Position numbers and translations under genes: made by a program. This document shows positions 42,441 to 54,383 of a stretch of DNA of 64,000 nucleotides, piece by piece. The DNA is from Siphonodentalium dalli (taxonomy: Eukaryota; Mollusca; Scaphopoda; Gadilida; Siphonodentaliidae): assembly GCA_032622095.1 (NCBI GenBank), contig CP136068.1, positions 188,659,309 through 188,723,308 of the forward strand, in the 5' to 3' direction. The notes under the pieces are model-generated. The model did no database searches. It was not told the DNA's origin and saw only the letters and a list, made by a program, of their open reading frames with translations. Position 1 is the first letter of the stretch; each line of letters opens with the position of its first letter.

Positions 42441-42830
42441 GCAGGAGGGATTTCTTCCGCACGTAGCTATGCCTATGCGCCGGGGTGGGTGGGTGGTCGA
42501 TGGGACCAACAAATCTCTCCTTCAGTGTTAAAAGGAGGTGGGTGTCCAAAAATGGTCGGAAAAAAACTGCCGAAAACGGAATTTTTTTTAGATGCGAGAG
42601 TGGGTGGGTCCCAACAACGTTCCATTTGCATGAATTCCACGGAAAAGCAGCCATATGGAGACAAAGCATGGGTAGACCTATTTGCACCAAAAGAATGTCA
42701 TTGGAGAATGTTGTTGCTTCTTCTGTATTTCATTATTACTATCCAATGAATATATTTTGGAATGGTCATTGCCCACACTATACAATCTCTTTAACACCAG
42801 ATATTGTGTGACTGGGGGATCAATGATGCG
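42441..42830. repeat. GGTGGGT-type dispersed repeat
   Basis: Contains 'gccggggtgggtgggtggtc' and 'gatgggaccaacaaa', shared with 41840-41880. Several short frames cross it in both directions; none carries a domain. Confidence 0.45.
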
Positions 42831-44118
42831 CGCATGCGCAGTCAACGCATATTTTCATATTTTGCCAAATAAGGTCAAATGAACCCAAATATCATTTTCA
42901 AGCAGCTCAAGGGTCATTCTAGGTTAATAATGAGGCATGTGTTTAAATGTTATTTTTGTCACATTTCCCATATCACAATCAGCCTCAATTACCATAGTAG
43001 GCCTATCCCCCTTTTGCACATCTATTTTGGTAAAATTACGGTTTAACCCTAGCTACCACCAACCCGTTTCGAAGGTAAAAATCGTCGCATAGCAACCCTT
43101 GCCATGGCAAGTATTTTCGAGATTGTCACCATATCTGAAAATACGTGGGACCTAATATACACATGTGCCAAGTTTTATGATTTTATGAAAATGTCTGCAC
43201 TTAATGTTACACAAACAAAAAAACTATACCTAAAAATCGCAGGTGATTCCGTCATGCTCACCATCCAGCACCATCTGGTAAATATCTACACTTCATTATA
43301 CATTTATACAATATAAATATGTTGTTTGTCAGGGGAAATCTTAACCGTTTTGTAATGATGCATCATGGGATATAAATTCCCAAAGCATTAACACGTGCGA
43401 GGAAAGCCACATGTGGTCTACTATATAAGAGCTTTACAGTGGGTCGACAACACATATATAGGCCTAGGCCTAAAGTTAAACTTTATTATTTTTGATAGTT
43501 TTTGCGGTGAAATTTTAAACAAATATCAGGTACATATAACTCTCCGAGAATGTTAAAAACAATTTGTAACTATACTCATAGTGATTGTATTGATTTTATG
43601 TGACAAAAAATTGACGGGAACATGTGGTCACAATTTAATTGCGTTAACCTCATGCAGTGAATGCATGCATGTTGAAGTTTTGCGGTCAGAAAACACCTGC
43701 TAAAAATAGTTTTATTGGGATTTTTTTCACACAACATGCTCAGAGAATATAGAATAAACATAGCCCCTACCTGGCTATCTAAAATTATTTCTGCGTGGTT
43801 GGGATTATAATTAACCATGCATCATGCTACATGTCGTGCAACGGAGAGAGTTCAACTACGACGATAATACATTCACTCTTTCGTATCGCGGTCCTTTTCA
43901 TAGTGTCCGACAAAATGTCCTTTACTAAAATGACCATTCCTTAAATTCATTTGCCCACCCCCCTCATTGTATGATTCAATGACAGTGAACATGAAAAGAA
44001 ATAAAAGAGTTTCTCATACAAGAGTCCCCCCATGCATTGGCTTTGTTCAGTGTTTGTTTGTTTTTGTTTTTTGCTCGTCTTTTTCTCGACGGGCCCCGGA
44101 TCATTTCAGAAATCGACC
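42831..44118. other. Intergenic, nothing recognised
   Basis: AT-rich. Frames at 43104-43316 and 43576-43818 lack motifs. Confidence 0.4.
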
Positions 44119-44600
44119 TAGATCATGCCATGAATCTCTACTCTGGCTAACGGCCATAGAGATCATTTTCCAACAGTACAAAACCTGGGAACTTTTTGAA
44201 GTTTTGACAGGGATCAAGTCGAAAAAAGTAACACGGGGAATATATTTCTTAGTTATATCAGTGGTTATATAGCTGTTCCTTAATAATATACTTCACTATA
44301 GGTGAAGGTCCCACTCGAAATTGCATGTTTTTCAGTGACTTTGTGAGTTGATATCGCAATATATACACATTGAATTAATCACCCATGCATGCATGCAGGG
44401 AAAATCTGCATATAATTATAAGCGACGCAAAGCAAATTCGCTCACAAAGTCATAATGAAGTATACATTATTAAGCCAGGAACTGAGACCGTGACGTATTT
44501 ACCCCCTGCGTTATTTTTCGACTTTATAACTTGAAGGTTCCCTGTCAAAACTTCAAAAAGTTCCAATGTGTTGTATACTGCATGGTGGAATATGATATCT
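44119..44600. mobile_element. MITE D family, third long fragment
   Basis: Left: 'tagatcatgccatgaatctc' (44120). Right: 'ggttccctgtcaaaacttca' and 'ggtggaatatgatatct'. The right terminus is absent, as in the 40008 copy. Confidence 0.6.
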
Positions 44601-44814
44601 ACGGGCGTTTCAAACGTTTGTAGGAGCAAACATCCGTTCTGTATAGCTTACCATGCAGGTCTGGTTGGAAACACAATCATTGACGCTTTCAAAATACCCG
44701 ATAACGGACCAATTTTCATTGTTTCAATGACAAAAAATATTGCCGTTAATAAATTGTATATGGGTTTAAAAAAAACATGAAAACACAATATGCAAATGCA
44801 ATCTTTTTGTATAC

Positions 44815-46920
44815 CCCCCGCAACGAAGTTAGGGGGGTATACTGTAGTCAGCTTGTCCGTCGTCCGTCCGTCCGTCGTCCGTGGACACAAATTTGTCCGG
44901 AGTTTTTCTCAGTCGTTTTTCGATCAATTTCCGTGAAACTTGGCACAGACATCAACCACCATGGAAACCTGTGCACCTGCGATTATGACGTCTGTCGGAC
45001 TTTTTTGTTGGAGTTATCTCCCCTTTTTCGACTCAGAATTTTTTCGCAACATGTATAATTTTGTCCGAGCTTTTATTCCTACATTTTTAGGTGGATTCTT
45101 GTTTAACTTGGCACATATATTTAGTACCATGGGAACCTGTGCACCTGCAATTATGACGTCTGTCCGACATTTTTGGTGGAGTTATCCCCCTTTTTCAACT
45201 TAGAAATTTGTTTGCAACATGCATAATTTTGTCCCAGCTTTTATTTCTACATTTTTAAGTGAATTCTTTTTAAACTTGGCACTGATATTAAGTACCATGG
45301 GAACCTGTGAATATGATGTCTTTTTTTTGTGGAGTCATTCCCCTTTTTCGACTTAGAACACTTTCGCAACATGCATAATTTTGTCTGAACTTTTATTCCT
45401 ACATTTATTCGGTCAATAGGTTTAAGATTAGTGTTATTGTTGTGCACTTACAATGGAAACTGTTATGTTATTATTTTAACTAAATGATTACTGACATGTG
45501 AATCATCTTAGTATTTTAAAAACACGGCGGAGGGGGGGGGGGGGGGGGGGGGGGGGGTGGGGGGGGGGGGGGTTGGGTGGGGGGGGGGGGGGGGTATCCT
45601 TAGTCCCATTGGACAGTCACACCTCTAGCTATTTTAGAACAAAATATTAATTAAGTTTATTACTATATTAAAATTAAAATAACCAAAAACGAAATAATTT
45701 CATAATTGAAAAAGTTCATATTTAATATTAAGCCACATGTCAGAGGACAAAGCTTAATATATGAGTGTGAAGCTGTGAGCAGAAAACCTGAACATGTCGA
45801 AACTACCAAAGTCCAATAAGTGTGTCATAAGTGTAGACAAATCTTTATAAGTGTACCTACCTACACATGTTGTAAAAGGGTGGGCAGCGTTCCCAAACAT
45901 TTAAAAACAAACATGACATTTGGAACTTATTTCCCATTCTTTATTCTCAAAAATGTCTCTTTTGGCCGATTTGATGGGATGGGTGGTTGGCCCGCCCCAA
46001 ATACCCCCTAGAAACAAACCACCCCACCCATCACCCCCGGGGGGTACCACCCCGAGGCCGAGGGGGTGAAAATGGGGTATGGACCATTTTCGAGAACAGT
46101 AATGATTTTGGCCGATTTTATGGCATATGGGTGAGTGTTCTGCCCCAAATAGCCCATAGAAACACACTTACCCCCCCCCCCCCCCCTCACCCCCAGGGAT
46201 TACCACCCGAGGGGGGTGAAAATGGGGTATGGACCATTTTCGAGAACAGTAAGGATTTCGGCCGATTTGACGGCATGGGTGGGTGACTCACCCCAAATTC
46301 CATAGAAACACCTCGATTCGACCCCCACCCACCCATCACCCCCACCATCCACACAATGATGTAAACTTAATTCTCACTTCACTGTGAGTACATTGAAGTG
46401 AGAATGACCATGTTTACAGATGCAGACCGGCTATTGGTGAATAAGTTAGATTAGCTAACTTCTAGCTAGGTGGAATTTTATTGTAATTTGTTTGTGTTAA
46501 ATTAGCTAGATTCTAGTTAAGTTCACTATATGTGTCTCAATTCTAAGTTGGATTAGCTACTTTTCAGCTAGGTCCAGTTTTCGTAAAATTTGTCTGTGTC
46601 AAATTAGCCAAATTCTAGCCCAGAATTATATTTTCAATGTTGAATTAGCTAACTTCTAGCATATTGGAACATCCTTGGGGCCAAAAATTCTATAAGCTAA
46701 AAACTAACTAATATGTTAGCTAAGTTCTAGCATATATTATTAGCTAAGTTCTAGCTACACTAGATATTAACTAAAGTTTTAGCTAGGTTTTAGTGTAATT
46801 CTTAGCTATTATCTAGTATAGCTAAATTATAGCTAATAGTTTAGTGTATTTTTAGTACAATTATTAGCTAATATCTAGTTTAACTAAAAACATTAGTGTA
46901 GCTAAATTTTGGTAGGGGTG
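44815..46920 (-). repeat. Composite repeat C, copy 3, inverted, with an inner tandem insert
   Basis: Reading on the minus strand: edge 'cccctaccaaaa' (about 46920), TAGCTA-rich array (46915-46430), spacer, 'ctagaggtgtgactgt', 'ctaaggatacc', a C tract (45530-45598 as G on the plus strand, broken by a few T), 'cacatgtcagtaa', tail units, and the end 'ccccctaacttcgttgcggg'. The order is the same as at 17061-18590. The spacer is longer because it holds a GGGTGGG-type tandem insert at 45950-46340. Confidence 0.75.
45950..46340. repeat. About 175-bp tandem repeat with C tracts
   Basis: About 2.5 units share 'gaaaatggggtatggaccat', 'ttcgagaacagtaa' and 'ggccgattt', with C-rich runs between. The frames through it are repeat-driven. 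Confidence 0.75.
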
Positions 46921-47293
46921 AAGCTGACATCCACCGTCGGGATATATGGCAACATGCTTTTAATGTCAGCAATTTTGTCCTTGGTGATGGTAGGGGTCTT
47001 CATAATTACTACTGTATCGCGAAAGGTGGGTGCTGCTTGCGATCAACGTTGAGTGGTTTTACCCTGAGTTTCACCTGTGATGATATTTGCTACTACGTGC
47101 TTTTCACCATTGAAATCGGTACTGTACTCTACAGAAAAGGGCTCTTGCTTCCTGTATATCGGGTGCTTTACCCGGGTGTAAGGCACCTGTTCGAATTTCA
47201 TGTGTTTGAAACTGGCCTGGAAGTCTTTGAAATCATCTGCTCTAAGTTGGATGACCGTGAACGATTTTCGTCGGTTAATATTTTTTAGAACTC
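46921..47293. other. 3' flank of the zinc-finger gene, nothing recognised
   Basis: Likely holds the 3' UTR of the minus-strand gene. The plus-strand frame at 47037-47288 has no known domain. Confidence 0.35.
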
Positions 47294-48872
47294 TCAGAAC
47301 ACAAACCGGGCTGTATTACCACAGCCACAATTATATGTGACTCCCTGGTGGACCGACTTCATGTGGTCCCGAAGATTTCTCGCAGAACTAAAAGTGTTAT
47401 CGCACTTGTTACAATTCAGACGAGGCCCCTGGCAACTCTTAATATGTTTATTTAGAGCTTTCTTCGATGAAACTTGACCCTTACAAAGGGTACACTCGAA
47501 AGGGGTACTTTCTTCATGAACATTCATATGATCCCTCAGATCAGATTTATACTGAACACCTGTAATGATCGGGATGAACATGTTTTATTGCAACATGCAA
47601 TCGCAGGCCATTGGCAGTGTTGTACTTGTACACCTTAGAACATACGTGACAGGGATACTCATTTGAACTACATGTATCAGGATTTGGCTTATTTGTGTGT
47701 GTTTTGGCCTCCGGTTTCTCGTGCCTCCTCGCGTGTCTACGGAAATTCGAGATATATTTCGAACTATATTCGCATTTTGTACATTGGTGGACTTTTCCTT
47801 CAGCTTTGGCGGGCATGCTGGTTGCAGCCGGTGTGTTGAAGGTGTCTAGTGAATTAACTTCATCGCCGACCTCCATAGCATCATCATTGGTGAGCGCTGG
47901 CTTGGCCTGTGCCAAATCGACGGATAAATCGATTAACAGCAATGAGTCCTCCATGCTCAACATAGCACCACCGATTCCAGGATAAATTCTGAAGAAAAAA
48001 AATTCAAAAGATTTAGAGGCAACCTTTATATCGATAAGAATTCAAAAAATCATAGAGATCCAAAACTGTTACATTTGACTGCAAAATGACCATAATCTCA
48101 TCGTGCTATTCAATAGACATTGGTCATTGTGTGTCATAACTGGCAAGAAGAATCTGAGCAGCTTGAAAAAACAAGCATTGATCGAATAGAACCGGATCTT
48201 TAGAAGGGACGATAGAATCGATCTACATGGTGAACATGAAAATCACAAATGAGCCGGAAATTTTTTCACTATTTTTGACGGTTCTTTTAAATTGCTATTC
48301 TGCTGCGGAAATCTTGGGAGATCATTTCAATATACACTGCAACCATCCTTGTATACGTCCTGATCATTTCCGACTCCGTTTACGGCCGAATAGACCAAAT
48401 TTTCATCGTTGAATGATACATTGATTTTACATAGGAAATGCACACACTCGAGTTGTATCATCTAATTGTGTGGATATATCGCACGTAACGCATAAATATG
48501 ATTACTGAATTGCAACAAACCTGTCGCACATCAATATTAATAGTTTAAAACTTACCTTTGTGTCATCTTTTTGTGCAAATGGCGCGGAAAACTTTCTAGA
48601 AAAAAGTAAAAAGTCGAAATGGAGTCGCATCTCACCGCCGAAAGAGACGGAACAAACCGGCGATAGAGACGGAACAAAAGGGCGATAGAATCGATCCTGG
48701 TGAAACAGTTTCCCCCCAGTGTGTATACCTCTGTTAATTTCATAACCTTTTCAATTTGAGAGTGGGCATTGTCTACTTCTTGCACGGATGAATGACCTGG
48801 GGCACCGAATTTTTGTTCAATCTTAATGATGTTTTCAGTGTCCAGAAGGAAGCGCTTCAACGCAAGGGTCAT
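47294..48872 (-). CDS. C2H2 zinc-finger protein, two exons, frame break in exon 2
   Basis: Exon 1 is 48872-48556, with donor AAAG|GTAAGT. The intron is 48555-47989, with acceptor TTTCTTCAG. Exon 2 begins at 47988. The exons join in phase 2 without a stop. Exon 1 encodes a Leu-rich segment without a recognised domain. Exon 2 has an acidic lead-in, then fingers: CTKCEYSSKYISNFRRHARRH; CHVCSKVYKYN...HVAIKH; a broken finger; CTLCKGQVSSKKALNKHIKSC (C2HC); and CNKCDNTFSSARNLRDHMKSVH. Near 47547-47560 the frame shifts right after the first Cys of the third finger ('YRCS'), and the second Cys is missing. A small deletion not divisible by three is the simplest reading. The C-terminus 'YNCGCGN' looks like a cut finger. 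It could be a recent pseudogene or a sequence error; spliced structure argues against a processed copy. Confidence 0.55.
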
Positions 48873-49009
48873 GATACTATTTCGGTTTTGTGGAACACAT
48901 GCGTCGGACCATAGGGTTATAACAGTAGCACCGGGAATGTCGTTCGATATCCGTTAGAGCAGTTTTACAATTACGCTTGCAAGGTCATACTGTTCGTTGG
49001 CGGAGCAAT
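48873..49009. other. Upstream flank of the zinc-finger gene
   Basis: The exon-1 frame stays open for some way upstream of the ATG at 48872, so the true start could lie further right. Confidence 0.35.
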
Positions 49010-49205
49010 GTGCGGTCATACCGCTATACTTAAAGTAATTGACCATCTATAACGCGGTGTCACCCCATTAATACCGCAGTATGATACCGCGGTATCCCCA
49101 ATACCGCGGTACTGATACCGCTTATTAACGCTTCAACACCGCGCATACCGCATGACACCACGATGCATGCGGTCACGGTTCGCGATACCGCGGTGATTTT
49201 AACGG
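49010..49205. repeat. ATACCGCGGTAT-rich palindromic cluster
   Basis: ACCGCGGT palindromes recur at least three times ('gataccgcggtatcc', 'aataccgcggtact', 'gataccgcggtgat'), with further 'taccgc' and 'gcggt' halves. No matched second cluster was seen, so this may be one end of a DNA transposon with subterminal repeats, like the hAT element at 62.3 kb, or a simple array. Confidence 0.6.
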
Positions 49206-51334
49206 ACAAGTTGCGCGGAAAAAAACAAAGGACACTGAAGAAATCTTCATTTATTGTGGTTATTTTATCTACTTATTATTGACGATGATGTTTTTTTGCC
49301 AATAGTGATTTGTCCATGTGTATAAATGCTTTTGCCAATAGTGATTTCTTTATGTGTCTTGAGTCATCAAAAACTATCTCTTGACTCTTGAGTGGAATTT
49401 TTTTTCTCGTCTCCGTATAACCAATAGATATTGATAGACGGTAACGTCTTACTTCGAAAATCCGATATATCCGACCTAATTTAGTTTTTACCCTCGACTC
49501 TGTTTATTGTCGTTGAACTTTATAGGATTTATTTTTATTTTATATTTGAAACATCGTGCATGTATACATGTTGACCCATCGACGTATGCATGCATATAGA
49601 CATAGGTCGATGATAAACCTACATGAGAATGCATATCAGTTTTAGTTGCGATGCAGGGTACAGGTAGGTAAGAATTATCTGAGTGACCCAAATAATAGTG
49701 CGGGTTTGGAAACAACAATTCTTACTGATATTCCCAACTTGATCAATCTCCAATGCAATTTGATTTATTTTGTGTGGTTTTATTGACATTATTAAAACAG
49801 AAATATATGGTGCCAATATCGGCAGAAAAGAATTACTATTCTTGTAAGCAGGTTGTGCGATCCCTAATAATAAGATAACCCTGACGATATCATGCGCGAA
49901 CGTCATGGAAACACGGCTTAATTGGAACCAGATTCGTCTACTTTTACAGACACACAGGGAGGTCGTGTATGGTTATTTATAAGTGAGATAATCCTGATGA
50001 TTATGACGACACATGCGCGTCCTCTTATAAAGACATGCGGGATGGGAACAGTCCGTATGCATCTGCTACATGTATATAGATAGATTGTTTATTGCCGTAA
50101 TGTCAACATGGAAATTTGACAAATGTTGACGCTTACAATTTGACATTTATAAGAAGCAAACAAAAACATAAGCACGTGGTTGAACACAATTTGACAATAT
50201 GACCCACGATGACGTCATCAAGGGAACTTCCCCAAACACTAAACGATAAACACGTCACAAAAATGTCACGTGGGCTTGTTCTGAATGCGACAGGTCGTCA
50301 TGGTAATCTTCAGCAGGGCTGAGTGCAACACAAAGTATCACGCCGTGAACTTACGCTACCGGTACTTTGAAGTTGCCGACATCGACTGTCAAATTGTAAA
50401 CTCCACCCATTGCCTGGTGTCCGGGCACTGAGGTGTCTTCCAACACATACCTGCCCTTGAAATAATTTCACCACGCACCAAGTATGAATGTGTTATGACG
50501 GAACGTGTTTTGTTTTTTATTTAATAAAGTTAGATGGACATTCTAAGGCAGCGATTGGCATTGACACGAAGTCGTGGAAATCACAGTGATTCTCCTTTTA
50601 TCTGTGGAATTTAATGAGATCCTTAATTAAGGCTTATAGACGTATTGTTTTAACTTTCGGTGTGACAACCCAGCCAGCAGGAGTCGTCATTTAATTAATA
50701 GATATTATACCAATGCCGTGAATCATGCGTCAAAAACATGAACATTACACTTGTATTAAAGAAAATATAAACTCGCATTTATAAACACATGGGATGATAT
50801 ATTTATTTTTTTATAGATGATTTTCCAATATCATCATATTTCTCTTGCTATTCCACATAGTTCAAATCATTTTGGATTTATTCCGTATCCCCTGCTCCGA
50901 TTTTCAGAAATAAACCGCGAATAAAGCATGTGATTGACTATCCTACGACATTTCCAGCTACGATTTTTACGTACACACAACTGCGATTACGTCGCAAGTG
51001 GAGGTTATCAAGGATATGCCACGATTTCGCATCTTTGGTACTGTTCGCTCGACAATAATGGGATTCAACTCGCTGAACGGAATTTATGTGTTTTCTGACA
51101 AATTCTCGTTGTTCCTCTTGTTTTTCATTTTGTGGCGTTTATGTAGGAACGGTTGTTTCCAAGCACTGATTGGTGCAGTGGTAATACGATATCCGCCTAG
51201 CTGATATGTCCAGAGTAGACAGATAAAACTCCCAGCAAACTCGCTCCTTTTTTCCATGGGCTATTAGGAAGTACCTGTACGAAAATTCCTGTTGTTAGAG
51301 TGTTTATTTTTGCGCTTCTGAACTCGGTCTGTTG
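49206..51334. other. Intergenic, nothing recognised
   Basis: AT-rich. A TGACGTCA site occurs at about 50212. No coding frame with conserved motifs. Confidence 0.4.
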
Positions 51335-51611
51335 TTATACTATAGAACGCATTTTTTCAAAAACTCGACTTATGGTTTGACGAGGGACGGTTGGCGGGCG
51401 GGGCGGACCTAAAGAATGCCTTATAATTTTATCACCGTTAGTGCGATAACTCAATGAAATATTAACGGATTCAATTGATATTTGGTATATAGGTCTATTG
51501 CAATAATATACCACCGTCCAATTTTTTGTCCCGGAGTTGTGCACCTTATTGGCAGAAGTTTGGTTCGACTGCCAAAAAACTTGACAAAAGTATCTTAGAT
51601 GCGTACCCCTT

Positions 51612-53183
51612 TCATCCGACATTGAATGACCAGTACTTTTCGAAGATAGTGTTACGGCGAATTTGATCAACCTTGGACGTACACTTAAACCTGCATAAAC
51701 CTTGACAATCAGAAATGCGTCCCATCTCTCTAGCTCTTTTGGTTTTACCTCCTTTGTTAACATATTCGAGTCCAGATTGTCGCCTCTGTTTACTTATATT
51801 CTTTGCCCATTGTTCTGGATTCCTTTTTCGTTTCCGAGAGCGTTTGGGGTTTTCGAGTTGTTCTGGGGGATCGGGACTAGGTTTGTCTCTCCCTGCAGCT
51901 TCGGCTCGACGTATAATTTGCATGTCGTATTCGACGTCAGAATCAATCTCTTCTACATTTCGTGAGTCATCTGATTCAAATGAGCTACCTGCTGCATATT
52001 CTGATCCTGAACTGTCATAATCTTCATCTTTATCCATGTCAACGTGTTCATAGTTGTCGGGTTCACTACAGGAGGCGCCACCCGAAGGTAAGTCTGGTTG
52101 TGGTACAAAGGTTTCAACTTCACTGTAACAGTTGGTCGCGCCAACATGAATATAAGTTGAATCTTCAAAACCAACGTTGGTTGACATCATGTGCTCTTCC
52201 TCGGATACTCATGCATATAACATCGGTAAGTAAGTCTGGTTGCGAAACAAAAGTGTCAACTGCACCGTTGGTCGCTCAAACATTAGAAATAGAAACTTCG
52301 GGATCAACGTTGGTTGACATCATGGGTGGTTTCTCGGTCACACTCTAGCATATAACAGGTAAGTCTGGTTGCGAAACAAAAGTGTCAACTGCACTGACGG
52401 TTGCGCTAACATGAGTAGAAGTAGAAACTTCGGGATCAACGTTGGTTGACATCATGGGTGGTTTCCCGGATACACTCATGCAGATAACATCGGTAGGTAA
52501 GTCTGGTTGCAAAACAGAAATGTTAACTGCACCGTTGGTCGTGCTACCATTAGAAATCGAAACTTCGGGATCAATGTTGGTTGACATCATGGGTGGTTTC
52601 TCGGTCACACTCTGGCAGATAACTCGTAAGTCTGGTTGCGAAACAAAAGTGTCAACTGCACTGTCGGTTGCGCTAACACGAGTAGAAGTAGAAACTTCGG
52701 GGGTTAACTTTGGTTGAAATCATGTGCTGTTCCGTCGGTCGTGCAAACATTAAAAATAGAACTTTGGGATCAACGTTGGTTGACATCATGGCGGTTTCTC
52801 GGTCACACTCATGCAGCTAACATCGGTAGGGAAGTCTGGTTGCGAAACAAAAGTGTCAACTGCACTGCTGGTCGTGCACACATTAGTAGTAGAGCTAGAA
52901 ACTGCGGGGGTCAATGTTGGTTAACATCACTCTGGCAGATAACATCGACAGGTAAGTGTGGTTGTGAAACAAAGGTGTCAACTGCACTGTCGGTTACGCT
53001 AACACGAGTAGAACTAGAAACTTCAAGACCAACGTTGGTTGACGTCATGGGTGGCTCCTCTGGTACATCCCGACAGTTAACATCTGTAGATAAATCTGGT
53101 TGCGAAAAAAATTTATCAATAATTTTTATTGCATAGTAAAATTTGGAGGTAGAAACTTCGGGATTAAATTTGGTTGACATCAA
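51612..53183 (-). pseudogene. Conserved hypothetical protein with tandem-repeat N-terminus, probably broken
   Basis: The open part 52190-51612 (192 residues) ends in a basic region, KRKRNPEQWAKNISKQRR, followed by 'GLEYVNKGGKTKRA' and 'CRFKCTSKVDQIRRNTIF'. I recall this K-R-N-P-x-x-W / Y-V-N-x-x-G-K / Cys layout from uncharacterised invertebrate proteins; no function is known to me. In front, 52191-53240 is made of about nine repeats of roughly 130 bp. Each encodes a variant of PPMMSTNVDPEVSTS...VDTFVSQPDLP on the same strand, but stops and frame changes separate the units. After 51612 the frame stops, and possible continuations on the same strand are out of frame. Likely a decaying gene or transposon-derived protein. 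Confidence 0.45.
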
Positions 53184-53240
53184 TATTCATTGGCGGTTCC
53201 TCGGGTACACCCCGACAGATAACATCTGAAGATAAGTGTG
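52080..53240 (-). repeat. About 130-bp protein-coding minisatellite, nine units
   Basis: The plus-strand landmark 'aagtctggttgcgaaacaaa' or a close variant occurs near 52088, 52229, 52360, 52499, 52628, 52832, 52951, 53090 and 53232. Spacing is 119-142 bp, with one gap of about 204. Confidence 0.8.
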
Positions 53241-53509
53241 GTTGATCTCTTACCATGACCACTTCACCGGTTGCTGAGTCATCACTGTGTGTGTATGAGT
53301 CTGTTTACGTGCAGTTTATTTGAGCGATATATACTATTTTCCGAGTTTTCACTTTCATGAACTAAAACTTCAACCTCAAATGTATTTGGCGTTTCGATGA
53401 GGCCCGCTGGTTCAAGGTCCTTGACAGAAACTGTTGTACGTTGTTTTAGTGTTGCTTATGGAGAAACTGCGTTCTGTACTTCTTGTAACACTGAAAAGAT
53501 AATTATGAT

Positions 53510-53706
53510 AAGCATCAATATATATAGACTAGAAATCACTCGCAGACATTCACAGACAAACCACCGACCTTCGGCGAGTGGCCAACTACTCCCCCAGATA
53601 GCAAGTTGGAAATCGACCCCAATGGGATTTGAACCCCGGTCTCCCAGCGCTGGGAGGCCTATGATCTTGGAGTAGAACACCTTGACCATTGGACCACCAA
53701 GGCCCC
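53510..53706 (-). mobile_element. tRNA-derived SINE
   Basis: On the minus strand it starts GGGGCCTTGGTGGTCCAATG, with an A box (TGGTCCAATGG) and a B box (GGTTCAAATCC) about 50 bp apart. The 3' part cannot pair with the 5' acceptor strand, so this is a SINE head and not a working tRNA. The body continues with 'ccactcgccgaaggtcggtg' and 'gtttgtctgtg', the kind of conserved centre seen in widespread metazoan SINEs. The tail region is TA-rich. Confidence 0.75.
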
Positions 53707-54383
53707 TATTATTTTAGTATCAATGTATTCTGAAAATCCTTCCGCTCATGTTGATATACCACACACGCATTAGCTGTTAAAGGGACACATTTAACTTAAA
53801 CATTCGTAATAAACGTTTGATAATTTATGTAAAGTCCTGCCTTAAATAGCTTGCATAAAATCGTTAATTACATCAAAAGTTCTTTTCACATCCAAAACTC
53901 GGACATAGAAATACCGAAATTTACAAATATAATACAAGGGTGTTACCACATTTTATTCCCATATGTATTACAAGCACTGTACATTGGTGTATCTACACAT
54001 TCCATACGCACATATGCTTGCTGTCTGTTGTGGGTAATGTGATAAATGGCATGAACTCTCACCCTGTCACTGGTATAAAACAATACAGTTTGGATATCAA
54101 ATTCGGAGAGCTCAGAGTGTTGAGAAATTAGTCCATAAACTGATATATAATTGTTTGGGTATTAGTGCATCAAAAGGAAAATAAATTTCTGCACAGAATT
54201 CATTCCTCTTCAAAATATCAAATTGGCCTGACTGTCATTTTGTGAGTGGCAAAAATTATGTAATAAATATCACACTGGAGGAGCTAACCTAACCTTATTT
54301 ACAGTGAATTAAATAGGCTTAGGTACAACATGGCATATAATGTGTAACAGTCATTTCAACTTGACAACCCAATTTTTTTGATC
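53707..54383. other. Intergenic, nothing recognised
   Basis: AT-rich, no repeats recognised. Confidence 0.4.

Noticed and set aside
44777-45203. Overlapping plus-strand frames with 'METCAPAIMTS' type text
   Set aside because: The same peptide appears in every tail unit of composite repeat C, including in frames with stops; repeat-driven.
47037-47288. 83-residue plus-strand frame next to the zinc-finger gene
   Set aside because: No domain, no splice context, and it overlaps the likely 3' UTR of the minus-strand gene.
53560-53706. Functional tRNA gene
   Set aside because: A and B boxes are present, but the acceptor stem cannot form and a SINE body follows.
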